From NCBI GenBank assembly GCA_944325595.1, contig CALVAQ010000007.1, positions 38,926-102,925 of the forward strand: DNA of 64,000 bases, given 5' to 3'. This document shows positions 8,408 through 17,938 of this stretch, piece by piece (the first letter of the stretch is position 1; every line of letters starts with the position of its first letter). The notes below the pieces were generated by a model. The model was not told the origin of the DNA, searched no databases, and saw nothing but the letters and a program-made list of their open reading frames with translations. The stretch comes from Candidatus Gastranaerophilales bacterium (GTDB lineage: Bacteria; Cyanobacteriota; Vampirovibrionia; Gastranaerophilales; Gastranaerophilaceae). The position numbers and the translations under genes were made by a program.

Positions 8408-9426
8408 TCTCGGTCGTTGTACCTGTATACAATGTTGATATTTATCTGGAAGAAATGCTTGAAGGACTCAGGAACCAGACTCTCAAAGATATTGAGATAA
8501 TCTGTGTCGATGACGGTTCAACAGACAAATCTGCAGGTATCATCCAAAATCAAGCACAAAAAGATACAAGAATAAAATATATCCGACAGGAAAATCAAGG
8601 CGGCGGTGCAGCAAGAAATACGGGTATTGCTGCCGCAGAAGGAAAATATCTCATTTGCCTTGATGCGGATGATATCTATGAGGGCAATATGCTCGAGCTT
8701 TTGTACAATCAGGCAGAAAAGACCGATGCGGATATAACGATTTGTGAATATGTGGCTTGGAATATGCAGACAAATTACAAATCACCCGCAAAAGGTATAA
8801 TTTTTGAAAATGCACCGGATAAAGAAGTCTTTTCAAGAAAAGACTCACCGGATATTTTGCAAGTTACAAATCCGGGACCGACAAACAAACTCTACAATAC
8901 GGAATTTGTCAAAAAGAACAATCTTAAATATTCTTTGACTAAATCCTCAAACGATTTTTGTTTTACATTGCTTGCTCTTAGCATTGCCGAAAAAATCACA
9001 TTTGTAAAACAGCCTTTGACAACATACAGATTTATGTCATCTGTATCAGGTTCAACAAATAGAGAAAAGAATTCTTATCAATGCTTTATTGCATATAGAG
9101 ATTTTTACAATGAGCTGGTACATAGAGGGCTTTTTGATGAAATGAAAGATATTTATTTCACAAGAATAGTTGCCTCTGTCAACTATGAGCTGTCTTTTCC
9201 TGTAGGAGAAAATTATATACAAGCACTGAAAGAGTTTTTTGAACAAGAGCCGTTCAATAGCTTGAGCAAAAAAGAAATCGGTGATTTATTCAACTACAAA
9301 AAATTTAAGAAAAGATATTTTGAAAACACATTGCTTTGTATTTTGACTCTGGGACTAAACAAGTCATTAAAAGAAAAAAGAGAAAGTTCAAAGAATAGAA
9401 TTAAAAGTTTAAAGAGGTTCATATAA
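8398..9426 (+). CDS. Family 2 glycosyltransferase
   Basis: Transfers a sugar from a nucleotide donor during surface polysaccharide synthesis. The GT-A fold is clear: VSVVVPVYNVDIYLEEML at the N-terminus, CVDDGSTDKS (about 38-47), ENQGGGAARNTGI (about 65-77) and the metal-binding DADD near residue 91. The 342-aa length is usual. A basic C-terminus (KEKRESSKNRIKSLKRF) may touch the membrane. It starts inside the end of the dehydrogenase gene, with AAGGAG upstream. Donor and acceptor cannot be told from sequence. Confidence 0.92.
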   Translation: MPLVSVVVPVYNVDIYLEEMLEGLRNQTLKDIEIICVDDGSTDKSAGIIQNQAQKDTRIKYIRQENQGGGAARNTGIAAAEGKYLICLDADDIYEGNMLELLYNQAEKTDADITICEYVAWNMQTNYKSPAKGIIFENAPDKEVFSRKDSPDILQVTNPGPTNKLYNTEFVKKNNLKYSLTKSSNDFCFTLLALSIAEKITFVKQPLTTYRFMSSVSGSTNREKNSYQCFIAYRDFYNELVHRGLFDEMKDIYFTRIVASVNYELSFPVGENYIQALKEFFEQEPFNSLSKKEIGDLFNYKKFKKRYFENTLLCILTLGLNKSLKEKRESSKNRIKSLKRFI

Positions 9427-9445
9427 CAAGAAAATAGAGCATATT

Positions 9446-10210
9446 ATGTTTTTTAAATTATTTCAAAAAAGACTATCTAAATCAGAATATAATCATGTGA
9501 TAATTACCAATTTCAATCTAGATTGTTCTAAAGCATTTCGAAATATACCTCCAATGAGGCATATCGATGAAGAATGGCTGGAAAACAGATTCAGTTTGTT
9601 TGAAAAATTTTGTTTACCTTCTATTATTAACCAAACAAATAAAAATTTTTTATGGATGTGTGCTTTGCATAAAGACACACCTGAAAAATATAGAGCAAAA
9701 TTTTCTGAATACCAAAAATTATGCCCTCAAATACAAATAGTATATTCTGATGAAATTCTGGAATATCACAAAAATCTGCCGGATATAATTAGACAAATAA
9801 TCAAAGCACCTAAAGAATATATTGTGACCTCAAGATTGGATAGTGATGATGCATTAGGCTGTGATTATATAGAAAAAGTCCAAAAGAATTTATATAAAAA
9901 AGACAATTATTTTATCGATTTTTTATACGGATATTTGTATGACCTAAAAAACAATTCATTGTATTTCAGAAAATACAAAAGGAACCCATTTTCAACAAGA
10001 GTTGAAAAACACGACTATTTCAAAACAGTAAGAGACTGCCAGCATACTGAAATTAATAAATTCGGAAAAGTTATTACCATAAAAACACGTAAGGCTTTAT
10101 GGTGTCAGATAGTGCACGGCGGTAATGTTTTGAACAAGGTAAAAGGGAAACCTGTAAAAAACACAAAAGATTTTTCTTCAAGATACAACTTTGATACAGG
10201 AAAAAAATAA
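9446..10210 (+). CDS. Putative rhamnosyltransferase-type glycosyltransferase
   Basis: A 254-aa protein resembling the putative rhamnosyl transferase family (PF11316 type). Recognisable parts are FCLPSIINQTNKNFLWMC (about 52-69), then YIVTSRLDSDDALGCDYIE (about 127-145), which contains the metal-binding D-D element. No membrane segment is seen. It is 19 bp after the GT2 gene and immediately followed by the FkbM gene, in one operon. The region is visibly more A-rich than flanking housekeeping genes, as is common for imported polysaccharide genes. Family call is moderate and sugar specificity unknown. Confidence 0.75.
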   Translation: MFFKLFQKRLSKSEYNHVIITNFNLDCSKAFRNIPPMRHIDEEWLENRFSLFEKFCLPSIINQTNKNFLWMCALHKDTPEKYRAKFSEYQKLCPQIQIVYSDEILEYHKNLPDIIRQIIKAPKEYIVTSRLDSDDALGCDYIEKVQKNLYKKDNYFIDFLYGYLYDLKNNSLYFRKYKRNPFSTRVEKHDYFKTVRDCQHTEINKFGKVITIKTRKALWCQIVHGGNVLNKVKGKPVKNTKDFSSRYNFDTGKK

Positions 10211-10975
10211 ATGTTTAAATTTTTTAAAAAAATAAGACATAACCAAAAAACAAAAAGAAACTTTTATCCAAATGGTTACAATACATACAGCAAAAATAAC
10301 AAATATTTTTTAGAAGGCAACAATCTTTTTTTGACATCATTTTCTAAAAATATATATACAACAGCAAAATCGGTCTTGCTAAACAATGAATACAATTTTT
10401 CAATAACTGAACCGTATATCATGATAGATATCGGTTTTAATATAGGCATAACCTCTTTGTATTTTGCAAAAGATGAAAACATAAAAAAGATATACGGATT
10501 TGAACCGTTTTTCCCGACATACAAAAATGCAGAAGAAAACTTAAAATTAAATCCTGAGTTGGCTAAGAAAATACAACTCCACAACTATGGTCTTGCTGCG
10601 GAAGAAAAAATAGAAAATATTTATTTCAATAAAGACCATATAGGTCAGATGAGCACCATAAAAGACAGATTCAAGGGAAAGACAAATTCTGTTGAACAGG
10701 TAGTAATAAAAAATGCAGCAGTAGAATTGGAAAAAATAATAAAAAATCATTGCGAAAAAATATTTTTAAAAATTGATTGCGAAGGTGCAGAATATGAGAT
10801 TCTTCCATTGCTTGATAAAGAAGGATTATTAAAAAATATTGATGTAATTATTATGGAATGGCATTTTCAACCGCCTGAAGAATTATTGAATATATTAAAC
10901 CAGAACGGATTTTTTACATTTTGTAATCATGAAACACCTAACGAAGTCGGAATGATAAGAGCAGTAAGAATCTAA
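10211..10975 (+). CDS. FkbM-family methyltransferase
   Basis: S-adenosylmethionine-dependent O-methyltransferase, 254 aa, probably decorating a sugar. The SAM-binding motif is MIDIGFNIGITSLYFAK (about 74-90), followed by IYGFEPFFPTYKNAEENL. The FkbM-type C-terminal motif IFLKIDCEGAEYEIL is near 181-195. The ATG immediately follows the preceding stop (no gap), and its own stop shares one base with the next ATG, so it is tightly coupled in the operon. Methylation of surface glycans is the usual role of this family in such clusters. Confidence 0.88.
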   Translation: MFKFFKKIRHNQKTKRNFYPNGYNTYSKNNKYFLEGNNLFLTSFSKNIYTTAKSVLLNNEYNFSITEPYIMIDIGFNIGITSLYFAKDENIKKIYGFEPFFPTYKNAEENLKLNPELAKKIQLHNYGLAAEEKIENIYFNKDHIGQMSTIKDRFKGKTNSVEQVVIKNAAVELEKIIKNHCEKIFLKIDCEGAEYEILPLLDKEGLLKNIDVIIMEWHFQPPEELLNILNQNGFFTFCNHETPNEVGMIRAVRI

Positions 10976-11916
10976 TGAAGCTATTTGAAATAAAAAGATT
11001 TGATAATACATGCCGGCTGACAGTCTTCGGCATAAAAATCACCCTAAACAAAAAGTTTGACAAAACAGCTGTCGACAAAAAGCTCAAAAACTTTGTCAAA
11101 TACGGTTTGACGATAAAAAAACGTTCACCCCGTCTGATAGTTTCACTGACTTCGTTTCCCGAAAGAATACCATATCTGTGTTATACGATATATTCTCTTT
11201 TGAACCAGAGCCTTCTGCCGGATGAAGTTGTTTTGTGGCTTGCAGAGGAGCAGTTTCCAAACAAAGAAAATGACCTGCCGGAAAGATTGCTCAATCTGAA
11301 AGAGAACGGACTAAAAATCAAATGGTACAAAGACATAAAATCTTACAAAAAACTCATACCTTCTTTGATTGAATATCCGCAGGACATTATTGTTACCGCT
11401 GATGATGATATTTTTTATACAAAAGACTGGCTAAAGAGACTCTACGATGCCTATCTCAAAAATCCTGAATACATTCACTGTCACAGAGTCAGAAGAATAT
11501 GTTTTGACTCTGAAAACAAAATTCTGCCGTACGAAGATTGGTCTCCACAGACAGAACCAAATTTATCAGCATTAAATTTTTTTACCGGAAACGGAGGTAT
11601 CCTATATCCGCCAAAATCTCTGTACAAAGATATATTTAGAGAAGAGCTGTTTGCAAAACTCTGTCCGACAGCGGATGATATATGGTTCTGGACAATGGCT
11701 GTGCTGGCTGGAAGAAAAATCAATATTGTTCAGGATTGTATCTTTAAACCATTATCGACAGATTTGGAAAAAGAATCCGAAAACTCGGATGCACTTGTAT
11801 TGTACAAAATAAACATTACACAGAATGATGTACAGCTCAAAAATGTTTTCGAACATTATCCGCAGTTGTATGAGATTTTGCAAAATGCCCGCACATCGCA
11901 GGACACAATTTGTTGA
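10975..11916 (+). CDS. Glycosyltransferase of GT-A type
   Basis: A 313-aa protein with a GT-A core: LIVSLTSFPERIPYLCYTIY, SLLNQSLLPDEVVLWLAEE, and the metal-binding triplet in IIVTADDDIFYTKDWLKRL (about 138-156). The later segment CPTADDIWFWTMAV resembles related glycosyltransferases that act on surface polysaccharides. The first 35 residues (FDNTCRLTVFGIKITL) resemble a short domain found before many surface-glycan transferases. It overlaps the FkbM stop by one base and is last in the operon; a REP-like palindrome follows. Donor and acceptor are unknown. Confidence 0.82.
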   Translation: MKLFEIKRFDNTCRLTVFGIKITLNKKFDKTAVDKKLKNFVKYGLTIKKRSPRLIVSLTSFPERIPYLCYTIYSLLNQSLLPDEVVLWLAEEQFPNKENDLPERLLNLKENGLKIKWYKDIKSYKKLIPSLIEYPQDIIVTADDDIFYTKDWLKRLYDAYLKNPEYIHCHRVRRICFDSENKILPYEDWSPQTEPNLSALNFFTGNGGILYPPKSLYKDIFREELFAKLCPTADDIWFWTMAVLAGRKINIVQDCIFKPLSTDLEKESENSDALVLYKINITQNDVQLKNVFEHYPQLYEILQNARTSQDTIC

Positions 11917-11934
11917 ACGGGTTATTCAAGAATT

Positions 11935-11992
11935 GTAGGTTGGGGTTTCTACCCCAACATTATAGTTTAGTTGGGCTGAAAGCCCAACCTAC
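11935..11992. repeat. REP-like nested palindrome
   Basis: A 58-bp element with outer arms GTAGGTTGG and CCAACCTAC. It encloses two hairpins, GTTGGGGT/ACCCCAAC (11939-11958) and GTTGGGCT/AGCCCAAC (11970-11988). Such elements are dispersed extragenic palindromes in many genomes, including cyanobacteria. It may also help end the upstream operon, although no T-run follows. Copy number cannot be judged from one window. Confidence 0.7.
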
Positions 11993-12127
11993 TTTGCTCA
12001 CTCCTCAGGATGACATGGAACGCAGGTCGAATTTATTACAATATGCAAAATATCTGCAGCTTTGAAAATGACTCCGCCACAGCTTCCGAATTTTGATATT
12101 GATTTGAGTGAGTTAGACTGAATATCG

Positions 12128-12136
12128 TGATACAAT
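12128..12136 (+). promoter_or_regulatory. Extended -10 promoter, 6 nt before mfd ATG
   Basis: TG-A-TACAAT at 12128-12136 ends 6 nt before the mfd start codon, so transcription is predicted to begin at the ATG itself. A good -35 box is not seen at the standard distance. The element would give a leaderless mRNA. Confidence 0.55.
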
Positions 12137-12142
12137 TTTTGT

Positions 12143-15100
12143 ATGACGAACAACATTTTGCAGTGGCTAAAAAATGAGCAGCATCTCAAAAATCCGTTGA
12201 TTTTGGAGAAAATAAAAGCATTTTTGAACAAAAAATGCTCTTTTACCCTGTCCGGACTGACATCTTTTTTGCGGCTGCTTCTTCTTGCGGAAATTTCAAA
12301 AGAAAAAAAGATTGTTTTTGTCGTAAACACCGAACAAAATGCACTAAAATACAAACACGATTTGGAAAAACTTTTTGATATAAAATCAGAGATTTTTCCC
12401 TATCAGGATGTATCTTTATATGACGGAGTGAGCCAAAACCTCTACAGATATGCAAAACAGATAGAAATTATCAAAAATCTTCCGACAGAAAATATATTGA
12501 TAACGCCGGTCAAATCGCTTTTGGAAAAATTTCCGTCTACTGAGTTTTTCAAAGAACATTCAATAAATATCAAAGTCGATGAAGATATAGACTCTTCAAA
12601 AATAGCCCAAAATCTCGTAAATCTGGGTTACAAAAGAGTAACAATGGTTTCTGATATCGGAGAATTTTCCATTAGAGGAGATATCATTGATGTGTTTTCT
12701 CCGGACAAATACGCCTCCCGCATTGAGCTTTGGGGCGACACAGTAACGGACATAAGATACTTTGATAACAAAACCCAGAGAAGTGTCAAAAAAATTAAAG
12801 AAACCACCATTCTTCCCGTATACAAATTTGTTCTGGACAAAGACAATACTGAAACCTTCAAAAATGAATTAATCAACGCCACTGTCTGTACAGAAGCCGG
12901 TGAAAACGCCGATATTATCAAAGAAATGCTCGAAGAAACTCTCGAAAAAATTGACAACGAAAAATATTTTGAAGGTATAGAATATTTTCAATCATATCTG
13001 AACAAAAAGCTGCAGAGTCTTTCGGAGCTGATTTCAAAAGATTTTTGCATGATTTTTGACGAATCTTCGGAAATTTTTTCAAAATTTTCACAGATTGATG
13101 AAAATTACTCAAAACAAATTGAAGAAAACACCCGAAAAGCCCTTTCTCTGCCGCTTAAAAACAAAGCTCACACGGGTTTTGAAGAGTTTCAAAACTCTAT
13201 TGCACAAAGAGAAAAAATCTTTTTTGACAACTTTCTGGACACTGTTTCCGACTACACTGAAGAATTCGAATGCTCTTTGATACCGAGTTTTTCATCAAAA
13301 ATGGAAGATATACTTGCATTTGTCGAGGAGAAAATTCGTGAAGGGTACAAAGTTGTCATTGCTACAGACTACACAAACCGTATTGAAGAGGTTTTGAAAG
13401 ACTTTGAAATTCCGTATTCGGATAATGTCGAAAATCAATCCGAAGTCTATCTTACAGAAAACATTGCGCTTGGCGGGTCGCTTATAGAAGATTTTAACCT
13501 TGCCGTACTGACGGACAAAGAACTTTTCAACAAAAAATCAAAAGACATCACGGCAAGAAAATCCGCATATTACAAAGAAAGCGCCGAATATATTGAGTCC
13601 ATAAACGACATAAAAGAAGGCGAATATGTTGTACATCAGGTGCACGGCGTAGGGCTGTACAAAGGTCTTTCAAAGCAGGAAATAGACGGACAACTCAAGG
13701 ATTATCTGACGATTGAATACGCTCAGGGCGACAAACTGCATATGCCGGCAGAACAGATAAACCTGCTCGTGCGCTACAGGGGTTCCGGCTCCGTTGCCCC
13801 AAAACTTTCCAGAATGGGCGGCAACGACTGGAACATTACAAAAACCCGTGCAAAAAAAGCTATCGAAGACATTGCAAAAGACCTGCTGAGGCTTTATGCA
13901 AAACGAGAAGTCTCAGAAGGTATTGCCTTTGAGCCGGATACCGTATGGCAGTGCGAGATGGAAGAAGCATTTGAATACACGGAAACTCCCGACCAGATGA
14001 AAGCTATTCAGGAGACAAAGGCTGACATGGAACTCCCAAAACCCATGGACAGGCTGATTTGTGCTGATGTGGGATTTGGCAAAACAGAAATAGCAATCAG
14101 GGCAATATTCAAAGCCGTTATGTCAGGCAAGCAGGCTGCCGTGATTGTCCCGACAACAATCCTTGCAATGCAGCATTACCAGACAATCTCGGAAAGATTT
14201 AAGCCTTTCCCCGTAAAAGTCGAGCTTCTTTCCCGTTTCAGAACCGCAAAAGAACAAAAAGAAACCATAAAAAAACTCATCAAAGGCGAGGTCGATGTCG
14301 TCATAGGCACACACCGCCTTTTGCAGGATGATGTAATATTCAAAGATTTGGGACTTCTTGTTATAGACGAAGAACACAGGTTCGGTGTAAAACACAAAGA
14401 AAAACTCAAAATGATGCGAAAAAATATAGACATTTTGAGTATGTCGGCTACCCCGATACCCAGAACACTTTATATGTCTTTGTCAGGCATAAAAAACATG
14501 TCCGTAATCAACACAGCACCGATGAACAGACTCCCGATAAAAACCCATGTCGGACAGTATAATGAGACTTACGTCAAAAATGCCATAAACCACGAAATGG
14601 AAAGAGACGGACAGGTGTTCTTCCTGTACAACCGTGTTGAGACAATTTACGAATTTGCCGCAGAAGTCCAAAAAATTGTGCCAAATGCACGAATTGCCGT
14701 GGCACACGGTCAAATGGATGCCAAAACGCTGGAAAATATTATGCTTGAATACGCAGAGCACAAATATGACATTCTGCTTTGCACAACAATCATTGAATCA
14801 GGACTTGATATTCCAAACGCAAACACAATGATAATCTACGATGCGGACAGGTTCGGATTGGCACAGCTCTACCAGCTCAGAGGCAGAGTCGGAAGAAGCG
14901 AACGTCAGGCATACTGCTATTGTTTCTACAAAAACCCCAAAAAGCTTACGCCGGAAGCACTTCAAAGATTGAATGCAATAAAAGAATTCTCAACTCTCGG
15001 CGGTGGTTATCAAATTGCGCTCAGAGATATTGAAATCAGAGGAGTAGGCAATATCCTCGGAACAAAACAACACGGACATATGACAAGTGTCGGTTTTGAT

Positions 15101-15652
15101 ACATACTGCCAGCTGCTTGAGGAAACAATAAACGAGCTGCAAGAAACAGGAGAAAAGCCCCAGCCGCCTGCTATTGTCGATATAAATGTTACGGCATACA
15201 TTCCGGATGAGTGGGTCGGCTCAAAAGAACAAAAAATGATTGAATACAAGCGGCTTGCAGATGTAAAAACTCTGGAAGAACTGGATTTAATTCACAGAGA
15301 ATGGATTGACAGGTTCTCAAAAATCCCTGAACCCGTTGAAAACCTGATAAAACTAATCCATTTGAGACTGCTGGCTACTCAGGCAAAAATTACTTTAATC
15401 AGAGAAACCGCCGAAAACATCAGAATTTATATGCCTTACAACAAAACCGAATGGAACATAATAGCTTCACATTTGAACAGAAATATTACAAAATATATAA
15501 AATATACTATTGCTCCAAAGTCTTGCCAGGAAGGCAATTCCATCTTGCTTTTGAATAATGCTATTCTAAGTTTCAAAGAAGTATTTAACATCTTGAGCGA
15601 TTTATTTTATTATATAAACAAGGTGACTTACGAGTACCAGAACAAGAATTAG
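12143..15652 (+). CDS. mfd: Transcription-repair coupling factor Mfd
   Basis: ATP-dependent translocase that removes RNA polymerase stalled at DNA damage and recruits UvrA; 1169 aa, full length. The N-terminal UvrB-like region (FPYQDVSLYDG, GEFSIRGDIIDVFSP) is followed by the polymerase-interaction domain with GEYVVHQVHGVGLYKGL (about 493-509). The motor has Walker A CADVGFGKTE (about 636-645), the DEEH box VIDEEHRFGV (about 738-747) and motif VI QLRGRVGRS (about 911-919). No ribosome site precedes the ATG; a -10 box lies 6 nt upstream instead. The next gene begins 25 bp downstream and may be cotranscribed. Confidence 0.97.
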   Translation: MTNNILQWLKNEQHLKNPLILEKIKAFLNKKCSFTLSGLTSFLRLLLLAEISKEKKIVFVVNTEQNALKYKHDLEKLFDIKSEIFPYQDVSLYDGVSQNLYRYAKQIEIIKNLPTENILITPVKSLLEKFPSTEFFKEHSINIKVDEDIDSSKIAQNLVNLGYKRVTMVSDIGEFSIRGDIIDVFSPDKYASRIELWGDTVTDIRYFDNKTQRSVKKIKETTILPVYKFVLDKDNTETFKNELINATVCTEAGENADIIKEMLEETLEKIDNEKYFEGIEYFQSYLNKKLQSLSELISKDFCMIFDESSEIFSKFSQIDENYSKQIEENTRKALSLPLKNKAHTGFEEFQNSIAQREKIFFDNFLDTVSDYTEEFECSLIPSFSSKMEDILAFVEEKIREGYKVVIATDYTNRIEEVLKDFEIPYSDNVENQSEVYLTENIALGGSLIEDFNLAVLTDKELFNKKSKDITARKSAYYKESAEYIESINDIKEGEYVVHQVHGVGLYKGLSKQEIDGQLKDYLTIEYAQGDKLHMPAEQINLLVRYRGSGSVAPKLSRMGGNDWNITKTRAKKAIEDIAKDLLRLYAKREVSEGIAFEPDTVWQCEMEEAFEYTETPDQMKAIQETKADMELPKPMDRLICADVGFGKTEIAIRAIFKAVMSGKQAAVIVPTTILAMQHYQTISERFKPFPVKVELLSRFRTAKEQKETIKKLIKGEVDVVIGTHRLLQDDVIFKDLGLLVIDEEHRFGVKHKEKLKMMRKNIDILSMSATPIPRTLYMSLSGIKNMSVINTAPMNRLPIKTHVGQYNETYVKNAINHEMERDGQVFFLYNRVETIYEFAAEVQKIVPNARIAVAHGQMDAKTLENIMLEYAEHKYDILLCTTIIESGLDIPNANTMIIYDADRFGLAQLYQLRGRVGRSERQAYCYCFYKNPKKLTPEALQRLNAIKEFSTLGGGYQIALRDIEIRGVGNILGTKQHGHMTSVGFDTYCQLLEETINELQETGEKPQPPAIVDINVTAYIPDEWVGSKEQKMIEYKRLADVKTLEELDLIHREWIDRFSKIPEPVENLIKLIHLRLLATQAKITLIRETAENIRIYMPYNKTEWNIIASHLNRNITKYIKYTIAPKSCQEGNSILLLNNAILSFKEVFNILSDLFYYINKVTYEYQNKN

Positions 15653-15677
15653 AACTAATAAATGAGGAGTTATAAAG

Positions 15678-16811
15678 ATGAAAAAACTGAAACTATTTGC
15701 AACTGTATTCATTGCAGCTACGGCAATGATGCTGTGCGGTTGTGTCAATAAAAATGCTGTAGTAACCGTAAACGGAGAAGCTATCACAAGAGCCCAGTAC
15801 GAAAAAGCTTTTGATGCGGTAGCAAACAACTCAATGTTTGCTCAAATGGGTATAGATTTGAAAAAAGACGAAAACAGTTTTCTTCATCTTATGCTCAAAG
15901 AAAGAGTTATAAATGAACTTATTGTGAAAAAACTTATCGATCAGGAAATCACAAAAAGAAAAATCAAAGTTTCCAAAGAAGATATGGACAAACAGCTCAA
16001 AAGCATAATCGACAAAGTCGGTTCAAAAGAAAAATTCAATGCGCTTTTGAAAGAAAACGGAGTAACAACTTCACAGTTCAAAAAGGATTTGACTGACGAA
16101 GTAAAAATCCAAAAACTTGTTGATTCACTTTCAGTTGTTTCTGTCAGCGACAAAGATGCTTTGAAATTCTACAAAGAAAATGAAGACAAATTCAAAAATC
16201 CTGACAAAGTCAGAGCTTCTCATATTCTTGTAAGTGCAAATCCGGAAGAACTGAAAGCAAAAATTGCCGAAACGCCTGAAGGCAAAAAGCTTTCCGCTGC
16301 TGACCTTGATGCTGCCGTAAAAAATGAAATGGCACAAAAGAAAGCCAAAGCAGAAAAACTTCTTGCTCAAGCAAAGAAAAATCCGTCAGAATTTGCAAAA
16401 CTTGCAAAGGACAACTCTGATGACACTGTCAGCGCAAAACAAGGCGGAGACCTCGGTTTCTTTGCAAAAGAAGAAATGGTTGAACCGTTTGCAAAAGCAG
16501 CTTTTGATATGAAGCCGAACACAATAAGCAATCTTGTTCAAACACCGTACGGATACCATATTATACTTGTTACAGACAGACAAAAAGCGGGTGTTGAACC
16601 ATTTGAAAAAGTAAAATCCGAAATCAAAGAATTTTTAACAAATCAGGAAAAAGTAAAAGTTCTTCAGCAGTTTGTTGATACATTGAGAAACAATGCTAAA
16701 ATTGAATACAATGATTCTTCTTTCAATCCCGCTTCAATTCAAAAAGCACTGAAAGAACAGACAAAAAACAATCCGGCATTGATGGAAAGCCAAAAATCAG
16801 CAAAAGACTAA
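15678..16811 (+). CDS. Parvulin-type peptidyl-prolyl isomerase lipoprotein (PrsA/SurA-like)
   Basis: Extracytoplasmic folding factor, 377 aa. The signal peptide ends in a lipobox LCGC with Cys22 as the lipidated residue. A SurA/PrsA-type N-terminal helical domain follows (VVTVNGEAITRAQYEKAF, about 28-45). The parvulin domain runs from VRASHILVS (about 178) to TPYGYHIILVTDRQ (about 305), split by a helical insert. A strong ribosome site GAGGAG precedes the ATG. It is 25 bp after mfd and is closed by the terminator at 16820. The protein probably assists folding of exported and outer-membrane proteins. Confidence 0.92.
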   Translation: MKKLKLFATVFIAATAMMLCGCVNKNAVVTVNGEAITRAQYEKAFDAVANNSMFAQMGIDLKKDENSFLHLMLKERVINELIVKKLIDQEITKRKIKVSKEDMDKQLKSIIDKVGSKEKFNALLKENGVTTSQFKKDLTDEVKIQKLVDSLSVVSVSDKDALKFYKENEDKFKNPDKVRASHILVSANPEELKAKIAETPEGKKLSAADLDAAVKNEMAQKKAKAEKLLAQAKKNPSEFAKLAKDNSDDTVSAKQGGDLGFFAKEEMVEPFAKAAFDMKPNTISNLVQTPYGYHIILVTDRQKAGVEPFEKVKSEIKEFLTNQEKVKVLQQFVDTLRNNAKIEYNDSSFNPASIQKALKEQTKNNPALMESQKSAKD

Positions 16812-16819
16812 CTTTTCTG

Positions 16820-16866
16820 AATATGCCGTGCAAGCTCAAAAAAGAGTCCGCACGGCATATTTTTTA
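16820..16866 (+). terminator. Terminator after the parvulin gene
   Basis: A 12-bp stem (AATATGCCGTGC with GCACGGCATATT) around an 18-nt loop, followed by a T-run. It separates the parvulin gene from the heptose genes. Confidence 0.8.
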
Positions 16867-16926
16867 AAAAATATCAGCAAGCCCGAACATATAACACCGG
16901 TGAAGATGAAGAATAAGGATTTATTT

Positions 16927-17937
16927 ATGAACAAAACATTGAAAAACACCCTACTGAATCTTATGGACAAATTTCATGAAGCAAAAATTCTGGTAGTCGG
17001 TGATGTAATTCTCGATGAATACCTGTGGGGACTTGCAACAAGACTGTCTCCGGAGGCTCCTGTTCCTGTACTTGAAGTCAAAAGAAAAACATACCTTCTG
17101 GGCGGTGCTGCCAACGTAGCAAACAATATTGCGGCAATGGGCGCCAAAGCCATGCTGTGCGGTGTTATAGGCGATGATTTGTACAGCAGTGTTTTGCTGG
17201 ATTTGTTAAAGAAAAACAAAGTAAATACAGATTTTATCATTACGGATAAGACAAGACCCACAACAGTAAAAACAAGACTCATTGCACAAAACAACAAACA
17301 TCTTGCCCGTGTAGACAACGAGTCTTTAGACCTAATCAGCACTGAAGTCTCAAAACAAATTTATGAAAATATTGAAAAAGTTATTGACGATGTTGATTTG
17401 ATTATTCTTTCAGACTACATTATCAGCATATTTTCCGCAAAATTAATTAAAGATATCGTAAAACTTGCCAACCGTCATGACAAAACTGTTTTGATGGATC
17501 CCAAAGGTCAGGATTTTTCAAAATACGAAGGAGTAGATATACTTGTTCCGAATATGGAAGAAGCTCTCATCGCAACAAAATCCGCAAGAACAAAACCGGT
17601 CAAAAAAATTGCGGAAGCGCTGAGAAAAATAGCCGACAAAGTAATCATCACACAGAGTTCAAAAGGTGTTTATTACTTTGACGGAGCTGACGAAATCAAT
17701 CTCAATGCCTTCCCTACAGAAGTTGTTGATGCTACCGGTGCCGGCGGTTCTTTTGTTGCATTTTTAGGCCTCGGACTTGTAGGTTCAAACTTTGACTACA
17801 ATACGGCATTACCGCTTGCAAACTATGCTGCGGCAGCCGCTGTCAGAAAAGTCGGAACATTTGCAATAAAACCCGTACAGCTCAAAGAAATAATAAACCT
17901 TGCATACAACAATTCCGGCACAAATATGGGTAAGTAA
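16927..17937 (+). CDS. rfaE1: Heptose-7-phosphate kinase (RfaE domain I, PfkB family)
   Basis: Phosphorylates D-glycero-beta-D-manno-heptose 7-phosphate at C1 in ADP-heptose synthesis. It is a 336-aa ribokinase-family protein with VGDVILDEYLWG (about 19-30), the sugar-binding GGAANVANNIAAMGA (about 59-73), LMDPKGQDFSKYEG and the anion-hole motif DATGAGGSFVAF (about 269-280). I chose the ATG at 16927 because AAGGAT lies upstream and the kinase core then starts at the usual distance. In E. coli this domain is fused to the nucleotidyltransferase (HldE); here the partner is a separate gene one base downstream. It implies a heptose-containing glycan or ADP-heptose product. Confidence 0.92.
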   Translation: MNKTLKNTLLNLMDKFHEAKILVVGDVILDEYLWGLATRLSPEAPVPVLEVKRKTYLLGGAANVANNIAAMGAKAMLCGVIGDDLYSSVLLDLLKKNKVNTDFIITDKTRPTTVKTRLIAQNNKHLARVDNESLDLISTEVSKQIYENIEKVIDDVDLIILSDYIISIFSAKLIKDIVKLANRHDKTVLMDPKGQDFSKYEGVDILVPNMEEALIATKSARTKPVKKIAEALRKIADKVIITQSSKGVYYFDGADEINLNAFPTEVVDATGAGGSFVAFLGLGLVGSNFDYNTALPLANYAAAAAVRKVGTFAIKPVQLKEIINLAYNNSGTNMGK

Positions 17938-17938
17938 T

